A stretch of 64,000 nucleotides of DNA, taken from Cherax quadricarinatus. Taxonomy: Eukaryota; Arthropoda; Malacostraca; Decapoda; Parastacidae. The DNA is taken from assembly GCF_038502225.1 (NCBI RefSeq), contig NC_091372.1, positions 4,079,996-4,143,995 of the forward strand, given 5' to 3'. Below the pieces are notes generated by a model. It worked only from the letters and a program-made list of their open reading frames with translations. It was not told where the DNA came from and did not search any database. Shown piece after piece: positions 14,191 to 26,649 of the stretch. Position numbers and translations under genes: made by a program. Every line of letters starts with the position of its first letter. Position 1 is the first letter of the stretch.

Positions 14191-15170
14191 AGGAAACAGG
14201 AGTTGTTCAACAGAATCTTGTATCTCCATACCTTAGTAAGGGATTACTGTGAGAATTAATGGATGTAATAACTGCCGCACAGCAGTCATTCAAAAGCTCA
14301 CGGAACCACGTGTGAATTGAAATGAAGCCAATAATAACAATGAACACTCCAGAATTAATGTAAATTCCCAGCTGAAATGGTATAGCAAACACTCAAAAAA
14401 CACTCACCCACTTGGTGTTCTGCCTTACCTACTGCACAGTGGTAAGAGAAAAACAATGTTAAACTTAAGACAAAAATACTAAAACAAGACAATTATAAAA
14501 GTAAAGTGCTATAATGAGTAAAAAAAAAAGGATTTGAAAAGGATAAGCTGGACTACAATAACAAATATAAAATGATAAAAGTCCCTAACTAAATTTTAAT
14601 TTAAAATAAAAAACACAACTTAAGAGAGGGAAATAATCAGATAATCAAATATTATTCTGGTGGCATAAATGTGTGCCTACAGTTCTGGATCATGAATCAA
14701 ATCAATTTATTATACAAATCTTTTTTTTTTTATAGTTCACAGCTACCTGGCATACTTTCATACAGGTATTGTGGATACCCTAGTCACCTAGTACATGTTA
14801 ACCTGGATTTATATTTGTATTTACTAATAACCAGTCCTCTCACTCTCATACCAGGTTCCTTACAAATAAAATAAACATAACTGTTACAAAATTGTGTGAC
14901 ATTTCATACATTTTGAAAAGCTTCTAGGTATGCAAAGTATTTTGGGAAGACTAAAACCAGAACCAAAAACTACTTGACAAACAAACAGTATAACACACAC
15001 AGACTTGAAGGTGTATTCAACAAATTTAGCTTCAACGATAAATATATTAAATGGGATCAAGTAAATCCACACCCTAGTAAAATATGCTGAAAAAAACAGT
15101 ACGAGTAATACAAACTTAAACCAGACACAAGAGGATGAAGTCAATGGCACTAAAACATTGATTCACACTC
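14191..15170. other. AT-rich intronic or intergenic sequence, no gene seen
   Basis: No splice-bounded open segment or known repeat recognised. The segment near 14870-14960 (CATAACTGTTACAAAATTGTG, CATTTTGAAAAGCTTCT, TTTTGGGAAGAC) recurs at 16857-16935, so it is part of an unnamed dispersed repeat. Confidence 0.45.
14873..14965. repeat. Unnamed dispersed repeat, copy 1
   Basis: CATAACTGTTACAAAATT, then ACATTTNATACATT, TGAAAAGCTTCT, and TTTTGGGAAGAC with AAAACTAGAAC-like ends. It matches 16857-16945 in order and spacing. No terminal repeats seen. Confidence 0.6.
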
Positions 15171-15174
15171 GTAC

Positions 15175-15645
15175 CATTAAGAAAAGAAGAGAAGATGAAA
15201 GTTGAGGATGACTAAAGGGAACATAAATCTGGGATAGAAGGAAGGATGGGTAGGAGTCATCCAGGAAGAGTTGGAGGGAGGGGTATGCTTAAAGTTTTAA
15301 TTACTAAGGAAGTGAATATCCAACAGGCTTGTGTGAGCATGTTAGATTGGAATGAATGGAGACGAGAGGTTTTTATGGCTAGGCATGCTTTTGCAGCAAG
15401 AGCTAGGTAACATTTATGAAAGGGTTTAGGGAAAACCAGTTAGCCAGTGTTGAGTTCTGGTGGTAAGAAGTACAGTGCTTGCACTGGAAAAAAATGGTGG
15501 TGATGATGCAGTTCAGAGGGTCATCTGAGCAGCATTGTCAGCACACTTCTGGCAAGATAGCAATTAAATGAATGATGGTGAATGTGACTCTTCAAATGTT
15601 TCATCCTACCTCAGTGAGAGATGGCCAGTGTGTTAATTAAAAGAA
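15175..15645 (+). pseudogene. Old RTE LINE 3' end
   Basis: GGAAGGATGGGTAGGAGTCA...GTTGGAGGGAGGGG (the GRGRPRKGW region), GCTTGTGTGAGCATGTTAGA, TGAATGGAGACGAGAGG, then a decayed 3'UTR and the tail TCAGTGAGAGATGGCCAGTG. Heavily mutated. Confidence 0.75.
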
Positions 15646-16300
15646 AGATTCAAGTTAGAGAGATCCTCCTCCTACAGGTGAGGATGAAGAATCAATGAAC
15701 ATCTCAAAGGTCCTACACTTTTTCAAGAGCAAAGAGAAATACCAGTCAGGATGGGAAAAAATGAGATAAAACTGAATGAATCAAAGAGACAATGGAAGTA
15801 AAAAGCCACTGAAAGAAACTTCAAGAAGTGAGAAAAATGTTTTTTCTCATGTGCAAAATCAAGGGAAAAACCCCACATCCACTACTGGGTCCTTGCCTAA
15901 AGGAAATGGAGCTTAAATTGACAATTACAAAGAAATGAGTGAAATACTGAAGTCACAATGGGGCTCCATTTTGAGTGATATGTTAATCAGACTAAAAACG
16001 GACACACCTAATGAATTTTTTCACAAATGAGACCTAAAATTGCCAACAGAGAGAGAATAAGCACTGAAGACCAGACACTATGTGCATAACTCTGCTACTG
16101 TATTTTCTATTGAATTTATTATCCACCCACCTTCCTGTCCCCTTAAGGTGATATAGGTGTTTACTGTATAACTAGTAACCTAAAACTCAACTGCTTGGAA
16201 GATTTTTTTAATGTGCCAGTGCTGATCATTTTACAAATGCAAATTGTGAGTATCATACATGCAAACTGGTCATGTCAAGCTTAGTAAAGAAAGAAAAAAC
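15646..16300. other. No gene seen
   Basis: AT-rich sequence just downstream (on the minus strand) of host exon 6. No further exon recognised. Confidence 0.4.
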
Positions 16301-16306
16301 ACTAAC

Positions 16307-16490
16307 CTGTGTCTGATCATCGATTCCCACAAATCTTCTTTATCTGGGGATGGAGATCGCGAACGAGAGGAGAGCGGAGGGGTGACACGTGTTGGTGTGG
16401 TTGGAACCGATATTTCCAACAAAGGATGACCAAGCTCAGACGTAGGAGAGGTAACAGTTGAGTTACGGCGAGAGACAACTGGTGGTGGCT
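16307..16490 (-). CDS. Host-gene exon 6 (184 nt), Ser/Pro-rich
   Basis: The acceptor is CTCACAACAG and the donor is CACAG|GTTAGT on the minus strand. AG at the start joins the G of exon 5 to give Glu, 60 codons follow, and AG is left over. The segment is Ser/Pro/Thr-rich (PPPVVSRRNSTVTSPTSELG near the start; SRSRSPSPDKEDLWESMIRH at the end). It is markedly more GC-rich than the flanking intron. It is likely a disordered linker with RRNS and SP phosphosites. The next exon would lie below 16.3 kb; I found no convincing one in the window. Confidence 0.7.
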
Positions 16491-16856
16491 CTGTTGTGAG
16501 AGTGCAAAATAAATATTAAACACAAATATTTTCAATAAAATACACATGTATTCTACCAAATGTAAAAAGACTAATTTAATATCATGGATTTATGGGTACA
16601 ATACATCCATTTCTCAATGATAATTCTCAAATTAGTCTGAAAAATTTGGCATTATGGTTATATACTGTGTGCAAAATCACTAAGGAATTAAATCTTTAAA
16701 ATAATTTTTCATTATGTGATTGCTGTTAAGTAGCTCTTTGAATATACCTTAAATCAATTACCAATTACTGTACTGTACTTTCAAATAAATAATTAAATAT
16801 CCATTTATCAAACTGCACTATTAAGGAGAGTAACAAAAAAAAAAAATTCAAAATGT

Positions 16857-16945
16857 ACATAACTGTTACAAAATTAGGTAACATTTAATACATTCTGAAA
16901 AGCTTCTGATTATGTAGAGAATTTTGGGAAGACAAAACTAGAACT
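16857..16945. repeat. Unnamed dispersed repeat, copy 2
   Basis: CATAACTGTTACAAAATTAG through TTTTGGGAAGACAAAACTAG parallels 14873-14965. Confidence 0.6.
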
Positions 16946-17299
16946 TAAAATTCCTTAATATTATATAGGTGATGTTAAGATTAATACAATAGTAAGTTTA
17001 ATATAAGTCAGCTGTCTGAAGATAAGGTTATTAAATGTAATAACAAAATTCTGTATATTATAACAGTAATGTTAGAGATAGTAATACAAAACAGTATTGG
17101 GAATTTCAGTTAATGTATAATAATTACTGAGGGGGGGAGGGGTTGTAGTAGTGGTGACAACTGTTGTTTATGAATCTTGATTGGAATCCAGCTAAGAAGG
17201 TTGCAAAAGATATATCTGATACTGTACAATATTTACAGATGATCTACATAGATGTATGTCAAAAATTCAGGCTTATTTTAACTATTTTTGAAGTAGTTT

Positions 17300-17596
17300 G
17301 TTGCTGTGAAACTAGGGCCTAAGACACTGTATCCCTGGCACCACCATGTCAATAGGTCAAGTTGATAAAGTGTTAGTCACTAATAGTTACATACTGTGTC
17401 AGTCAATAAGGTAGAACTTCATGTGAGAGCATGGATTCTGATTCTATCATGTTCTAGTTTAAGCAACAGGATGTTGTGGTCTAATGTATTAAATCCAAGC
17501 ATTTTCATTATGGTATCATTCACAGTTTTTACCTTGCATGAAACCAAACTGGCAAGGATTAAGAATGTTATGCTTAGTTATAAAAATGCATACATT
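17300..17596 (-). pseudogene. Jockey/CR1-group LINE RT remnant
   Basis: Read on the minus strand, 17596 to 17420 encodes HNILNPCQFGF, then after a shift FNTLDHNILLLKLEHDRI. These match RT motifs of the Jockey/CR1 superfamily (compare SHNILNPCQFGFRTNKSMND in the 38-kb LINE). A decayed VPxGxxSVLGP box can be traced near 17330. An RTE tail inserted at 17597 cuts it. Confidence 0.7.
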
Positions 17597-17955
17597 TTTC
17601 TTAATGTGTCGGCAATCTCCCATTGAGGAAGGGTGACCCAAAAAGAAAGAAAAAAAAAACTTCCATCATCATTCAACACTTTCACCATCACTCATATATA
17701 ATCACTGTCTTTGCAGAGGCGCTCAGATACGACAGTTTAGATGTCCCTCCAAACTGCCAATATCCCAAACCCCTCCTTCAAAGTGTAGGTAGTGTACTTC
17801 CCATTTTCAGGACTCTAAGTCTGGCTAACCAGTTTCCCTGAATCCCTTCACAAAATATTACCCTGCTCACACTCCAACAGCTCACCAGGTCCCAAAAACC
17901 ATTTGTATCCATTCATTCCTATCTAACATACTCATGCACACTTCCTGGAATACAT
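17597..17955 (-). pseudogene. RTE LINE 3' end
   Basis: Minus strand. The tail complement CATTGAGGAAGGGTGACCC (17620) is followed by the 3'UTR complement (CAAACCCCTCCTTCAAAGTG-like blocks) and the last coding residues up to the CATGCACACTTCCTGGAA block. Confidence 0.85.
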
Positions 17956-18231
17956 TTATGCATTATTTTCAAAAAATTTAGTCGATTCATTCTGGGTGTC
18001 TACTTCTGATTTCTACAGATCTATTGAACAATGTTGCAATGGTAGGTGACAGCACATTAGCAGCTCTCTAATACACATTTCTGCTTTTTAAAACATGTTT
18101 ATTAATAAAGTTACCTCTGTAGGGAAAATAATAGAGCTTGGGCAATTATCCGTGAGGTAACCTCTAACTTGAGTAAGAAAGTTTTGGATTATGCTGGATA
18201 GATTTGATTTTGCAGTCAAGAAATTACAGTA

Positions 18232-18442
18232 CAGCCTCTTCTCACTTAACAACGGAGTTCCAGTCCTAAGACCACATAGGTAAATGAATTCATTGCTAAG
18301 TGAGGAGCATACTATAATGGTAGTGGGTCTGTGGCAACTATCAGCTCTAATATACATTATTTAGGTATGCATACTGGTCGGAGAGCCCGTTGTAAGTCTG
18401 AGTCATCGGTAAACGAGTATGTCGCTAAGTGAGGAGAGGCTG
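18232..18442. mobile_element. 211-bp MITE, TIR CAGCCTCTYCTCACTTA
   Basis: Left end CAGCCTCTTCTCACTTAACA and right end GTCGCTAAGTGAGGAGAGGCTG pair as TIRs, flanked by TA on both sides. Inner repeats of CTAAGTGAGGAG and AACGG/GTTGT pattern resemble Tigger-type subterminal repeats. No coding. Confidence 0.85.
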
Positions 18443-18445
18443 TAG

Positions 18446-20778
18446 TATTTAAGTTAGTGATTCAGTGCTCTAGATGAGAGGTTCACTGGGTTTAGTTAGT
18501 ATAATTTGTTTGGTCTTGCTGGATGGGTAAATTGTCTTCAGCCAGCTGCACTGGGAACACAACTTAATTCACCTCTGGAGGATAGAGCAAAACACACTAC
18601 TTTATGAGTGGTTCCTCTCTAACATAGGAATATTTCAATGTTTGGTAAAAACTTGTTTAGGCCTAGTCATGGACCAAGCTGTGGGAGCATTGACCCCAGG
18701 AACACCCTCCAGGTACAGAGTTAAAGTGAAGGGCAAATAAATCCACAATACTTCAGAGAACTTTGAAACACAGTGGATGAAGTATATGTTCCCTGCAATA
18801 TTTTGTTTACATCACCATACTCTCAAAATATTCCCCAAGTATTTGGTCTAAGTCCCTAATAACCTCTACAAGGAAAAAAAAAAAATGGGCTGAATAAAGT
18901 CAGAGAGATGATTCTCTTATACCACTTTCACTAGTGAAACTTGAGAGGTATTACACTAGTAATTAAGATCACTGCTAATTTGTATACAATATTTAAGGAC
19001 TCAAGGTAGGCTGGATGGTCCATAATAAGAAATAATTACTCTAGGAAGCAATAAAGTTAAAAGTACCTTCCTCCCTTCCCATTATCATTATATTAAGGCA
19101 AAAGTTTACATTAAATTATTAGATCATTCCTCAGTTACTGATACCCTTATTACTACTGTATATCAAATTAGCATAAACTTAATTAAGTACTCTTAGCCCT
19201 AACAGTGCAGTCTGAATAGCTTACTATCTTTAAATAAATAATTTTCCTATCTTAAGTAAAAATATGCAATTTTTCAGAAGTAAAGTGTTAAGCTAATATT
19301 AATTCTATATGAAAATGGCTTCTCTCTGCATTGATAATTATGATATAAAGTAAGTTATCAAAGCTAATTTTAAAATAATTTTTATCAAGCCTAGTAACTA
19401 GTTAGAATAACCAACCACAATATACCAATATCAATGCTAAAATTTGTTATGTTACAAGCAGCAATTCAGCAGTCACACAATGTTCCAATACAATGTAATT
19501 AATATTTTACAGCCCCCAAAAAATGCATCACAAATCATAACACAACATAAAAGCAATACCAATCTCAAAGAGCTATATACAGAAAAATATATACAGAATA
19601 AAAAGTAAAAATATGAGTACAGTTGTAGTTTCATATGCAATGTACAAGAAAATATTCACAGAATATTATAAGATTATATTAGTAGCCCAAATCAGGGCAG
19701 AATATAATACAGCTGGGCAAGAATATACAGTGTTCATTACCCCCAGTACAGGCTAAGCCACGTTTACTGTTAATGAGAGTAACAGGTCAGCAAAGCAGAT
19801 ACTACATACAGCATGTGTATCACATACATGAGTTCCATATCTCTGTTGCGAATACATTAATACTGTAGTTAGCAGTGATCTTCACAGTGCTCAAGAAGGC
19901 AGAAAGGAAAACCTACAATGCTCAAGAAGCTGTTATTTATTGTCATTTTGTTATAGTACACATCTTACCTGCTGACATCAACAGAAGAAATAAGGTGGTC
20001 ATCATGTCACATCAAACTCTAAGTATTAGCTTTCACCTTACATCAGACATTCCACAATTAAGAAATGCTCTGCTCCTCCCTAACAAAAGCAACTTTTGTC
20101 AATCAGCCTTAACAGGGCAAATGTTAATTTATTCACTTTACTGGCACTTTCCAACAAGTATGTTGATTTAGAACATCTGAATCATATAAATACATTTTTC
20201 CAAGAACTGGAAGCCATATTAAATAAAGAAGAACTATCTGTAAAAAAAAAAAAAAAGACTGAAAGGAGACTGAAGTCCTGCTGATCAATGGAATTTGTTG
20301 AAAAGAAAAAAAGGTACCCAGTAATATAATAAAGCATTCTTTACTTTAACTCAAGGAGATAATTCTTTAAATATTATTAAGAAGTTTAGTGTATCTTCCA
20401 TGAATAACAACAGTTTAAACATGAGTTTCAAAGCTGCTAACTTCCCAGTACTGTCTACTGTGTCAGTGTACTTCAGATTAATCTTGAACACAGTACCGCC
20501 AAACAATCTATTTTATTATATGAAGTCAATGGAATGAGTGAATAACAGAGTTGCAATAGCTAATGAATTGAAAACCCTTACTTTCCATACAAGTTCTAGA
20601 TTTTGTACAGTAAAAAAATTTGTTTCTATAGTATAGTACTTGTACACCTTACTGCATGAAGGGTTCCATGTAATTCCCTTTTTTACCAGATATTCAGATA
20701 GTGCCAGAAAACTTTTCCTGTACTGTATTCATTTGTAGCCTTTGTGTATCATCTAAAATCCATTAAAAAACTTGAAAC
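18446..20778. other. 2.3 kb AT-rich intronic sequence, no element recognised
   Basis: I see no transposon termini, no splice-bounded open segment and no tandem array beyond short A runs (A12 near 18870, A14 near 20239). It is one of the few stretches without identifiable insertions. Confidence 0.5.
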
Positions 20779-21005
20779 TCATCCACCATCATACTTTTAA
20801 TAGCTGTCTTGCTTGAAGTGCAGACTTCACAGTTCAAATGACCTTCTAAACTGCAACATCTTCACCCATCCTCCAAAGAGCCGGTCCTCTACTTCTCACC
20901 TCCAGGACTCCAGTTAACCAGTTTCACTGAATCCATTCATGTTACCCTGCTCACACCCCAAGAGAATATCATTCCTAAAATCACCTGTCTCCACTCACCC
21001 TGATC

Positions 21006-21036
<31 letters not shown>

Positions 21037-21163
21037 TTAACACACACACTAACACACACACTAACACGCATACACACACACACACTAACACACACATTAG
21101 CACACACGCACACACTAACATGCACACACTAACATGCACACACTAACACACACACACACTCAC

Positions 21164-21195
<32 letters not shown>

Positions 21196-21230
21196 TCACT
21201 CACACACACACACTCACACTCACACTCACA

Positions 21231-21297
<67 letters not shown>

Positions 21298-21420
21298 TGG
21301 TTAAAACTCCCCTAGGATAACCCTTACAGGGTGACCGTAATAATAAACACTTTCACCATTATTCACACTATCCTTGTCTTGCCAGAGGCTGGCAGATATG
21401 ACAGTTCAGATGTCCCTCCA
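20779..21420 (-). pseudogene. RTE 3' end split by (CA)n
   Basis: Minus-strand RTE 3'UTR and coding end at 20779-21006 (CTTCACCCATCCTCC, CCAGGACTCCAGTTAACCAG, CCTGTCTCCACTCACC). It is interrupted by a CA array. RTE-like 3'UTR sequence reappears at 21317-21420 (GGGTGACC, CTTTCACCATTATTCAC, GATGTCCCTCCA), so two remnants flank the array. Confidence 0.65.
21007..21293. repeat. (CA)n microsatellite with variant units
   Basis: CACACA arrays with interspersed TAACA, TCACT and GCA variants, ~285 bp. Confidence 0.96.
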
Positions 21421-21506
21421 TCTTATTATAAGGATTAATTTAACATTTTGTAACTCCAAAGGTAAGAACTACTGTACTGCAACTCTATACAGAAGCATTA
21501 TTATTA

Positions 21507-21709
21507 CAGTGGACCCCCGGTTAACGATATTTTTTCACTCCAGAAATATGTTCAGGTGCCAGTACTGACCGAATTTGTTCCCATAAGGAATATTGTGAAG
21601 TAGATTAGTCCATTTCAGACCCCCAAACATACACGTACAAACGCACTTACATAAATACTCTTACATAATTGGTCGCATTCGGAGGTGATCATTATGCGGG
21701 GGTCCACTG
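21507..21709. mobile_element. 203-bp Tigger MITE, copy 1
   Basis: Ends CAGTGGACCCCCGGTTAACG and ...GCGGGGGTCCACTG, flanked by TA (21505-21506, 21710-21711). The interior shares ATTTGTTCCCATAAGGAATA with the Tigger subterminal block. It is nearly identical to 45219-45421 and to the inverted copy 37189-37391, all exactly 203 bp. Confidence 0.95.
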
Positions 21710-22243
21710 TATTTACAAAGTAGAGCACTATCTAGTTAGAAGGCCAAGTAACTTTTTAAGTAGTCAATCTATGGGGTCAATTTCCAACCAGCTTTATCAG
21801 TGATATGAAAAATATGTTACATATATGGTACCATAATACATATTACTGTACCTTTGAATTTGAAATAAGTAATAAACAGACAATAAAACTGAGATGGGAA
21901 ATCACCCACATATTAATATGCGAGACTTGTAGTGCCGGGCCTTGGCGGACTACTCGGAAAGAAGATGCATAATAATGTGTTACATAATATACAAATATCA
22001 ATTTGTATGTTCAACATATAGTATGATACATAAAGTGTGAAAATGTGCAGCCATGGTATGAATAAAATGTTTTTTATATGGTCTGTGTTGGTACGAGTGG
22101 TTACAAAGTCAGTTTGCAGCTGCATTGCAGTGATGAACTAACACCTCAGGATGGTATACATACTAAAGTGTGGTATATACAGCAGTATATTTCATCTTTT
22201 ATTATATAGTATATACTCTGCATACCTCTATTATTGGCTGCAT

Positions 22244-22284
22244 TATTATTATAATCAAAAAAGAAGCGCTAAGCCACAAGGGCT
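22244..22284 (-). mobile_element. 41-bp SINE tail insertion with 15-bp TSD
   Basis: The direct repeat TATTATTGGCTGCAT occurs at 22229-22243 and 22285-22299. Between them the minus strand reads AGCCCTTGTGGCTTAGCGCT, then a T-rich part ending in (ATA)n. This is an extreme 5' truncation of the same SINE family found at 7.5, 53.7 and 57.2 kb. Confidence 0.85.
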
Positions 22285-22562
22285 TATTATTGGCTGCATA
22301 ACAAGAACTTCTACAATATCTTTCTAAGTCCGACAAGCTCCTGCTTACAAGTCTCTCACCTTATTATTAGTATTAGGTACAAAACTAACTTGGAATATGT
22401 TATACCTAATGAAAATCCAAGTGATGATCCAACCCCTTATGGAAAGAAAAAATTAGACAGACATAATGTAAGACTATTTATTTAGTACTTAACCCAATTG
22501 CTTTCTGTCACTCTATAATATAGTGGATCATGCATAATATACATTTCCACAGAAAGGTTTAA

Positions 22563-22610
22563 CCCTTTCAGGGTCAAAAGGCCCTCTCACAGACTTGTTC
22601 TCAGGGTCAG

Positions 22611-22643
<33 letters not shown>

Positions 22644-23635
22644 CTTATGAAAAGATAGAGACTCTTTTCCCAATCATAATGACGCCAAAAGTATGAAATT
22701 TGATGGAAAACTTACAGAATTATGCTCTCGCAAAGTTAGCGGTACCGACCATGTTTACACATCAGCGATTTTGCCCACTTTGAGCCCTATTTTCGGCCAA
22801 TTCCAGTGTACTTGTCAACAAAAATCATAACTATTTCGCTAGAACTCCATTTTTTCTATCGAATGAGCATAAGAAACCACCCATTTACCCATTTCAACTA
22901 TCCAATACAGTGGTCAGAATTTAGCAATCTTGCCAATTTCAAACAAATTTCAAAAGATGCCAATTTCCGAATAGGGTCCAGAATAAACAAGAAAGACATT
23001 CCTGGCACTAAAATAACATTTCCTCTGTTCATTAGTCACGTCCCCATGCCCCTCTTACACACTTTTGCTTTCCACATTGAATTTTTATTCACACAAAAAA
23101 ATAGAAGATTTACTGTTATGCAGACTACTGCATTGGTGTAGAAATGGTATAAATATTATCAGTGCACTTGTGAATGAATATTAGACTCACCAGTTGATGT
23201 GTATTGGACGCATAGCATGATTTGTTTACTTCTGAACTTGGGTAAAAATCGAACATTTCTGCTACTTTGAGCGCAATTTCAAGGTAGTTTTCTTTGTAAA
23301 ACCAGTCAAAATCATCTCAATTTCTGTAATATGTCTTCCATTCTATAAAATGAGACCAGGGAAACTAGAATACAACAATAAATACCATACGAAAATACAG
23401 TGCAAATTCGCTGTTATAATCCAAAAACACGGTCAAAGTTTTTTTTTCTCATTACGCACTGTGTGCTGCAGGATTTTTTTTATACCGTGCACACTGACCA
23501 CATAGACCCATTCTTTCATATGTAGGCCTACCAGCTTTCTCTCACTAGATTTGAGGGCGCTAGAATTTAGGCGTACTAGTACGTCAAAAACCCTGGTGTG
23601 TAAGCCGTACTACTACGGCCGAAACCCTGAAAGGG
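22563..23635. mobile_element. TTAA-flanked piggyBac-like non-autonomous element, copy 1
   Basis: TTAA on both sides (22559-22562, 23636-23639), with TIRs CCCTTTCAGGGTC and GACC/CCCTGAAAGGG. The 1,073-bp interior has a conserved layout shared with two other copies: CTTTTCCCAATCATAATGAC, GAAATTTGATGGAAAACTTA, GACATTCCTGGCACTAAAAT, ATGCAGACTACTGCAT. No transposase is encoded. TTAA targets and CCCTTT-type ends are typical of piggyBac relatives; the family call is inferred from that. Confidence 0.82.
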
Positions 23636-23639
23636 TTAA

Positions 23640-25000
23640 TATTCACTTTACTAGTGAAATAAATAATATTAACCTTATTTAAGCTCTACAGCATAACTAT
23701 TTCTAGCAATGATTGTCAATCTTCTTTTAATATTAGCATTATGGAATAACAAGAACTTTCAAATAATGCACAGAACCTAAATACTGAATGCAGCATTGTG
23801 TCAGTTCAACGCTGATTGTAGTACTGTGTTACAGTTCAACACTGAGTGTAGTACTGTGTCATAGTTCAACTAACATATCAAAAAATAAAACCTGGAATGT
23901 AAATAACATCCATCAAATAAATGTTTATTGTTATACTGCATCGAGTGTTTCCCACCAAGGAAGGATTTTCAACCTACCTGCACACACAGAAAAATTACTC
24001 TCAATGAATAATATAGTTTATGTTAAAGTATAAATGAGATTATTACCAAAATATTTTACTGGTCATTTTCAGATTTATTACTAAATAAAAGATTTTCAAT
24101 ATCAAAATTTAAATTTCAAAAAATTCTTTCCAACCTCTGATATTTTTATGCTAGTGTTTGAAGCCTCAAAATAGAAATAAATTTTCAAAGCAAATAGGTT
24201 AGCATCTCCAAAAATTTTGATAATAGGCTGGCATATTTTACTGTAATTTACCTAAACTATCACAAGAACTAATATGAATAAATAAAAAAGTAATAACACT
24301 GAATTTCTTTAAGGGAGAACAGTACAATGTTTAACTTGAGTCAGCCAGTAAAGCACTAACATGGTAGTAGCAGTAGTAAGGCTTAACCAAATAAAAATAT
24401 GAAACGTGTAGTACTGTAGTAGGGTATAAAGTGAGAAGACAGTTTGGTCAGGGAAACTATCACTGTTTGGATAAAGCTTCCTGAAGTCAAACATCTCAAT
24501 AAATATCCTAGTATTAACATGTTTTTTATATACATACTAGTCAGTATTTAAACCCATCTTTTACTGTATAAATGATAGGTTTAAATATTTAAAAGTTGTT
24601 TGAAATTATCAACAATTTGGAGGAAACTTTACACATTACAGTTCAGGGCAGAACAAATCGTCTAAAACTGTCACTAAATTGTGGGTTAAAAGTGAATAGT
24701 TCCCAACAGTATTGTGACCTGTATTCTTTGGCAGAGACAAACATTGCAAAGCTAACAAGTAGACATGAAAGAGAAAATTGCAAAGAGTAACTTTATTGAG
24801 AAGTATTGCATGTGGAAGAGGACACCACTGACTGGAGAAGTCTGTTCCACAGGTAAAATGTCTCAGTAATGCTTCTCACTACATGTGTCTTTTTCCTCTG
24901 TATTCTTTGGGGTTTGAAATATGTGGGAAGGAGTCTGCATGCTGCCATTCCCTCCATACATGTTCTAGAAGAAACAGCGTGTATAATATATACAAGGAGC
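23640..25000. other. AT-rich intronic sequence; short direct repeats at 23800-23875
   Basis: Near 23800-23875 a ~30-bp phrase (GTAGTACTGTGT, AGTTCAAC) repeats three times. Otherwise I recognise no gene or element. Confidence 0.5.
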
Positions 25001-25700
25001 TGCTGGAAAACATAAGACATCTAATGTATATAAGGAACTAGAAGAAACAAGACATCTAATGTATATAAGGAACTAGAAGAAACAAGACATCTAATGTATA
25101 TAAGGAACTAGAAGAAACAAGACATCTAATGTATATAAGGAACTAGAAGAAACAAGACATCTAATGTATATTAAGAACTAGAAGAAACAAAACATCTTAT
25201 GTATATAAGGAACTAGAAGAAACAAGACATCTAATGTATATTAGGAACTAGAAGAAACAAGACATCTAATGTATATTAGGAACTAGAAGAAACAAGACAT
25301 CTAATATGTATAAGGAACTAGAAGAAACAAGACATCTAATGTATATAAGGAATTAGAAGAAACAAGACATCTAATGTATATAAGGAACTAGAAGAAACAA
25401 GACAATGTATATAAGGAATTAGAAGAAACAAGACATCTAATATATATAAGGAACTAGAAGAAATAAGATATCTAATGTATATAAGGAGCTAAAAGAAACA
25501 TGATATCTAATGTGTATAAGGAACTAGAAGAAACAAGATCTCTAATATACTTAAGAAACTCCTAGAACAAGACATCTCATACTGCAAACAAGGAACCACT
25601 TAAACAAGACATCTAATGTAAATATAGAACTACAACAAACATAAAATCAAATATGTATAAGGAATTCCTAGAAGAAACAAGGCAGCTAACATATATAGAG
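25001..25700. repeat. 35-bp minisatellite
   Basis: Unit TAAGGAACTAGAAGAAACAA followed by GACATCTAATGTATA, about 19 copies. The central units are near identical and the right end (after ~25480) is increasingly degenerate. It contains frequent CTAGAAG and GACATC words. Confidence 0.95.
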
Positions 25701-26211
25701 GTATCAGACATTTTTTCATTAATTTCATTAATTTTTTCCTTAAAAATATTTTTGTAACAATACAAAAAATTGAATACAGTAACAGTTATAATCACTGACA
25801 ACAAAGACTTCCTGCTACTGAGAAATGCACATTAACAATTAATCAAAACAATAATGGCACATCATATTCACATATGCAGAAGATTCCTGGTGACGTCTTA
25901 CATTACTAATGTGCTACTGTACAATTCAACAATGCAACTGTACATTGGTAACAGAAAGACAGTAAAGAACCCATTATCTATACAACTTTTCAAGTATCAG
26001 ATAAGTAAAAGGTACTTGATAAAGCTTCAAGTGAATGAAACAACTGTTTAAATAACAGGTACAGTACTTGATACAGACCCAAGTGAGTGAAACAGAAAGT
26101 AAAAGGTACTTGACACAGCCCAAGTAAATGAAACAATGTATAAGCAAATGGCTCTTTGCTATGTCTTTCTATTATGTGCCATTTGCTGGCTTTTATCCAT
26201 TATTTCATATG

Positions 26212-26384
26212 CAGTAAACCCTTTATTTAACTGGCTAAAAGCAAGGAGCAGGTGGCCAGGAAAGGCAATTGTGGTGGATAAGGACAATTCAGTAACCAAC
26301 AGGCTCTCTCCATTATCTTCAAATCAAATGAGCCAGCAGATTTTCTCCTAGATTTCTGAGGTGCATTAAATTGAGGGTTTACTG
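26212..26384. mobile_element. MITE, TIR CAGTAAACCCT
   Basis: CAGTAAACCCTTTATTTAAC (26212) pairs with TTAAATTGAGGGTTTACTG (ends 26384, then TA). It is related to 46051-46257. Non-coding. Confidence 0.75.
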
Positions 26385-26560
26385 TACAGTTATACAACTT
26401 GACCCTAACACTGCTTTTTTTTTTTTTTTTTTTTGTTAAAGAAAGCTTACACATGACAAAGCCTAAGAACATGAATGACTCCCTTCTCAATATCATTACT
26501 GCAAACGATGGTCACTAACAAGAATAAAGCACATGAATGCTATCCCGGTGTATCACAAAC

Positions 26561-26641
26561 CTTCAATGGAGGGATATCTCGAAAGATGACGAGACAGTAG
26601 TTTTGCTTGAAGTCCCCGATGACCACAGAAATTTTGCCCAT
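26561..26641 (-). CDS. Host-gene exon 5 (81 nt)
   Basis: The acceptor is GTGACCCAGCAG, with a weak pyrimidine tract, and the donor is AAG|GTTTGT. The two leading bases (AT) join the G of exon 4 to give Asp. The 26 codons read GQNFCGHRGLQAKLLSRHLS then RYPSIE, and one base (G) is left over. The phase matches on both sides. Composition and open frame differ from the AT-rich flanks. Product family unrecognised. Confidence 0.62.
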
Positions 26642-26649
26642 CTGCTGGG

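Noticed and set aside
25001..25700. CRISPR-like array
   Set aside because: Units are contiguous 35-bp repeats without unique spacers, in a eukaryotic intron; a minisatellite.
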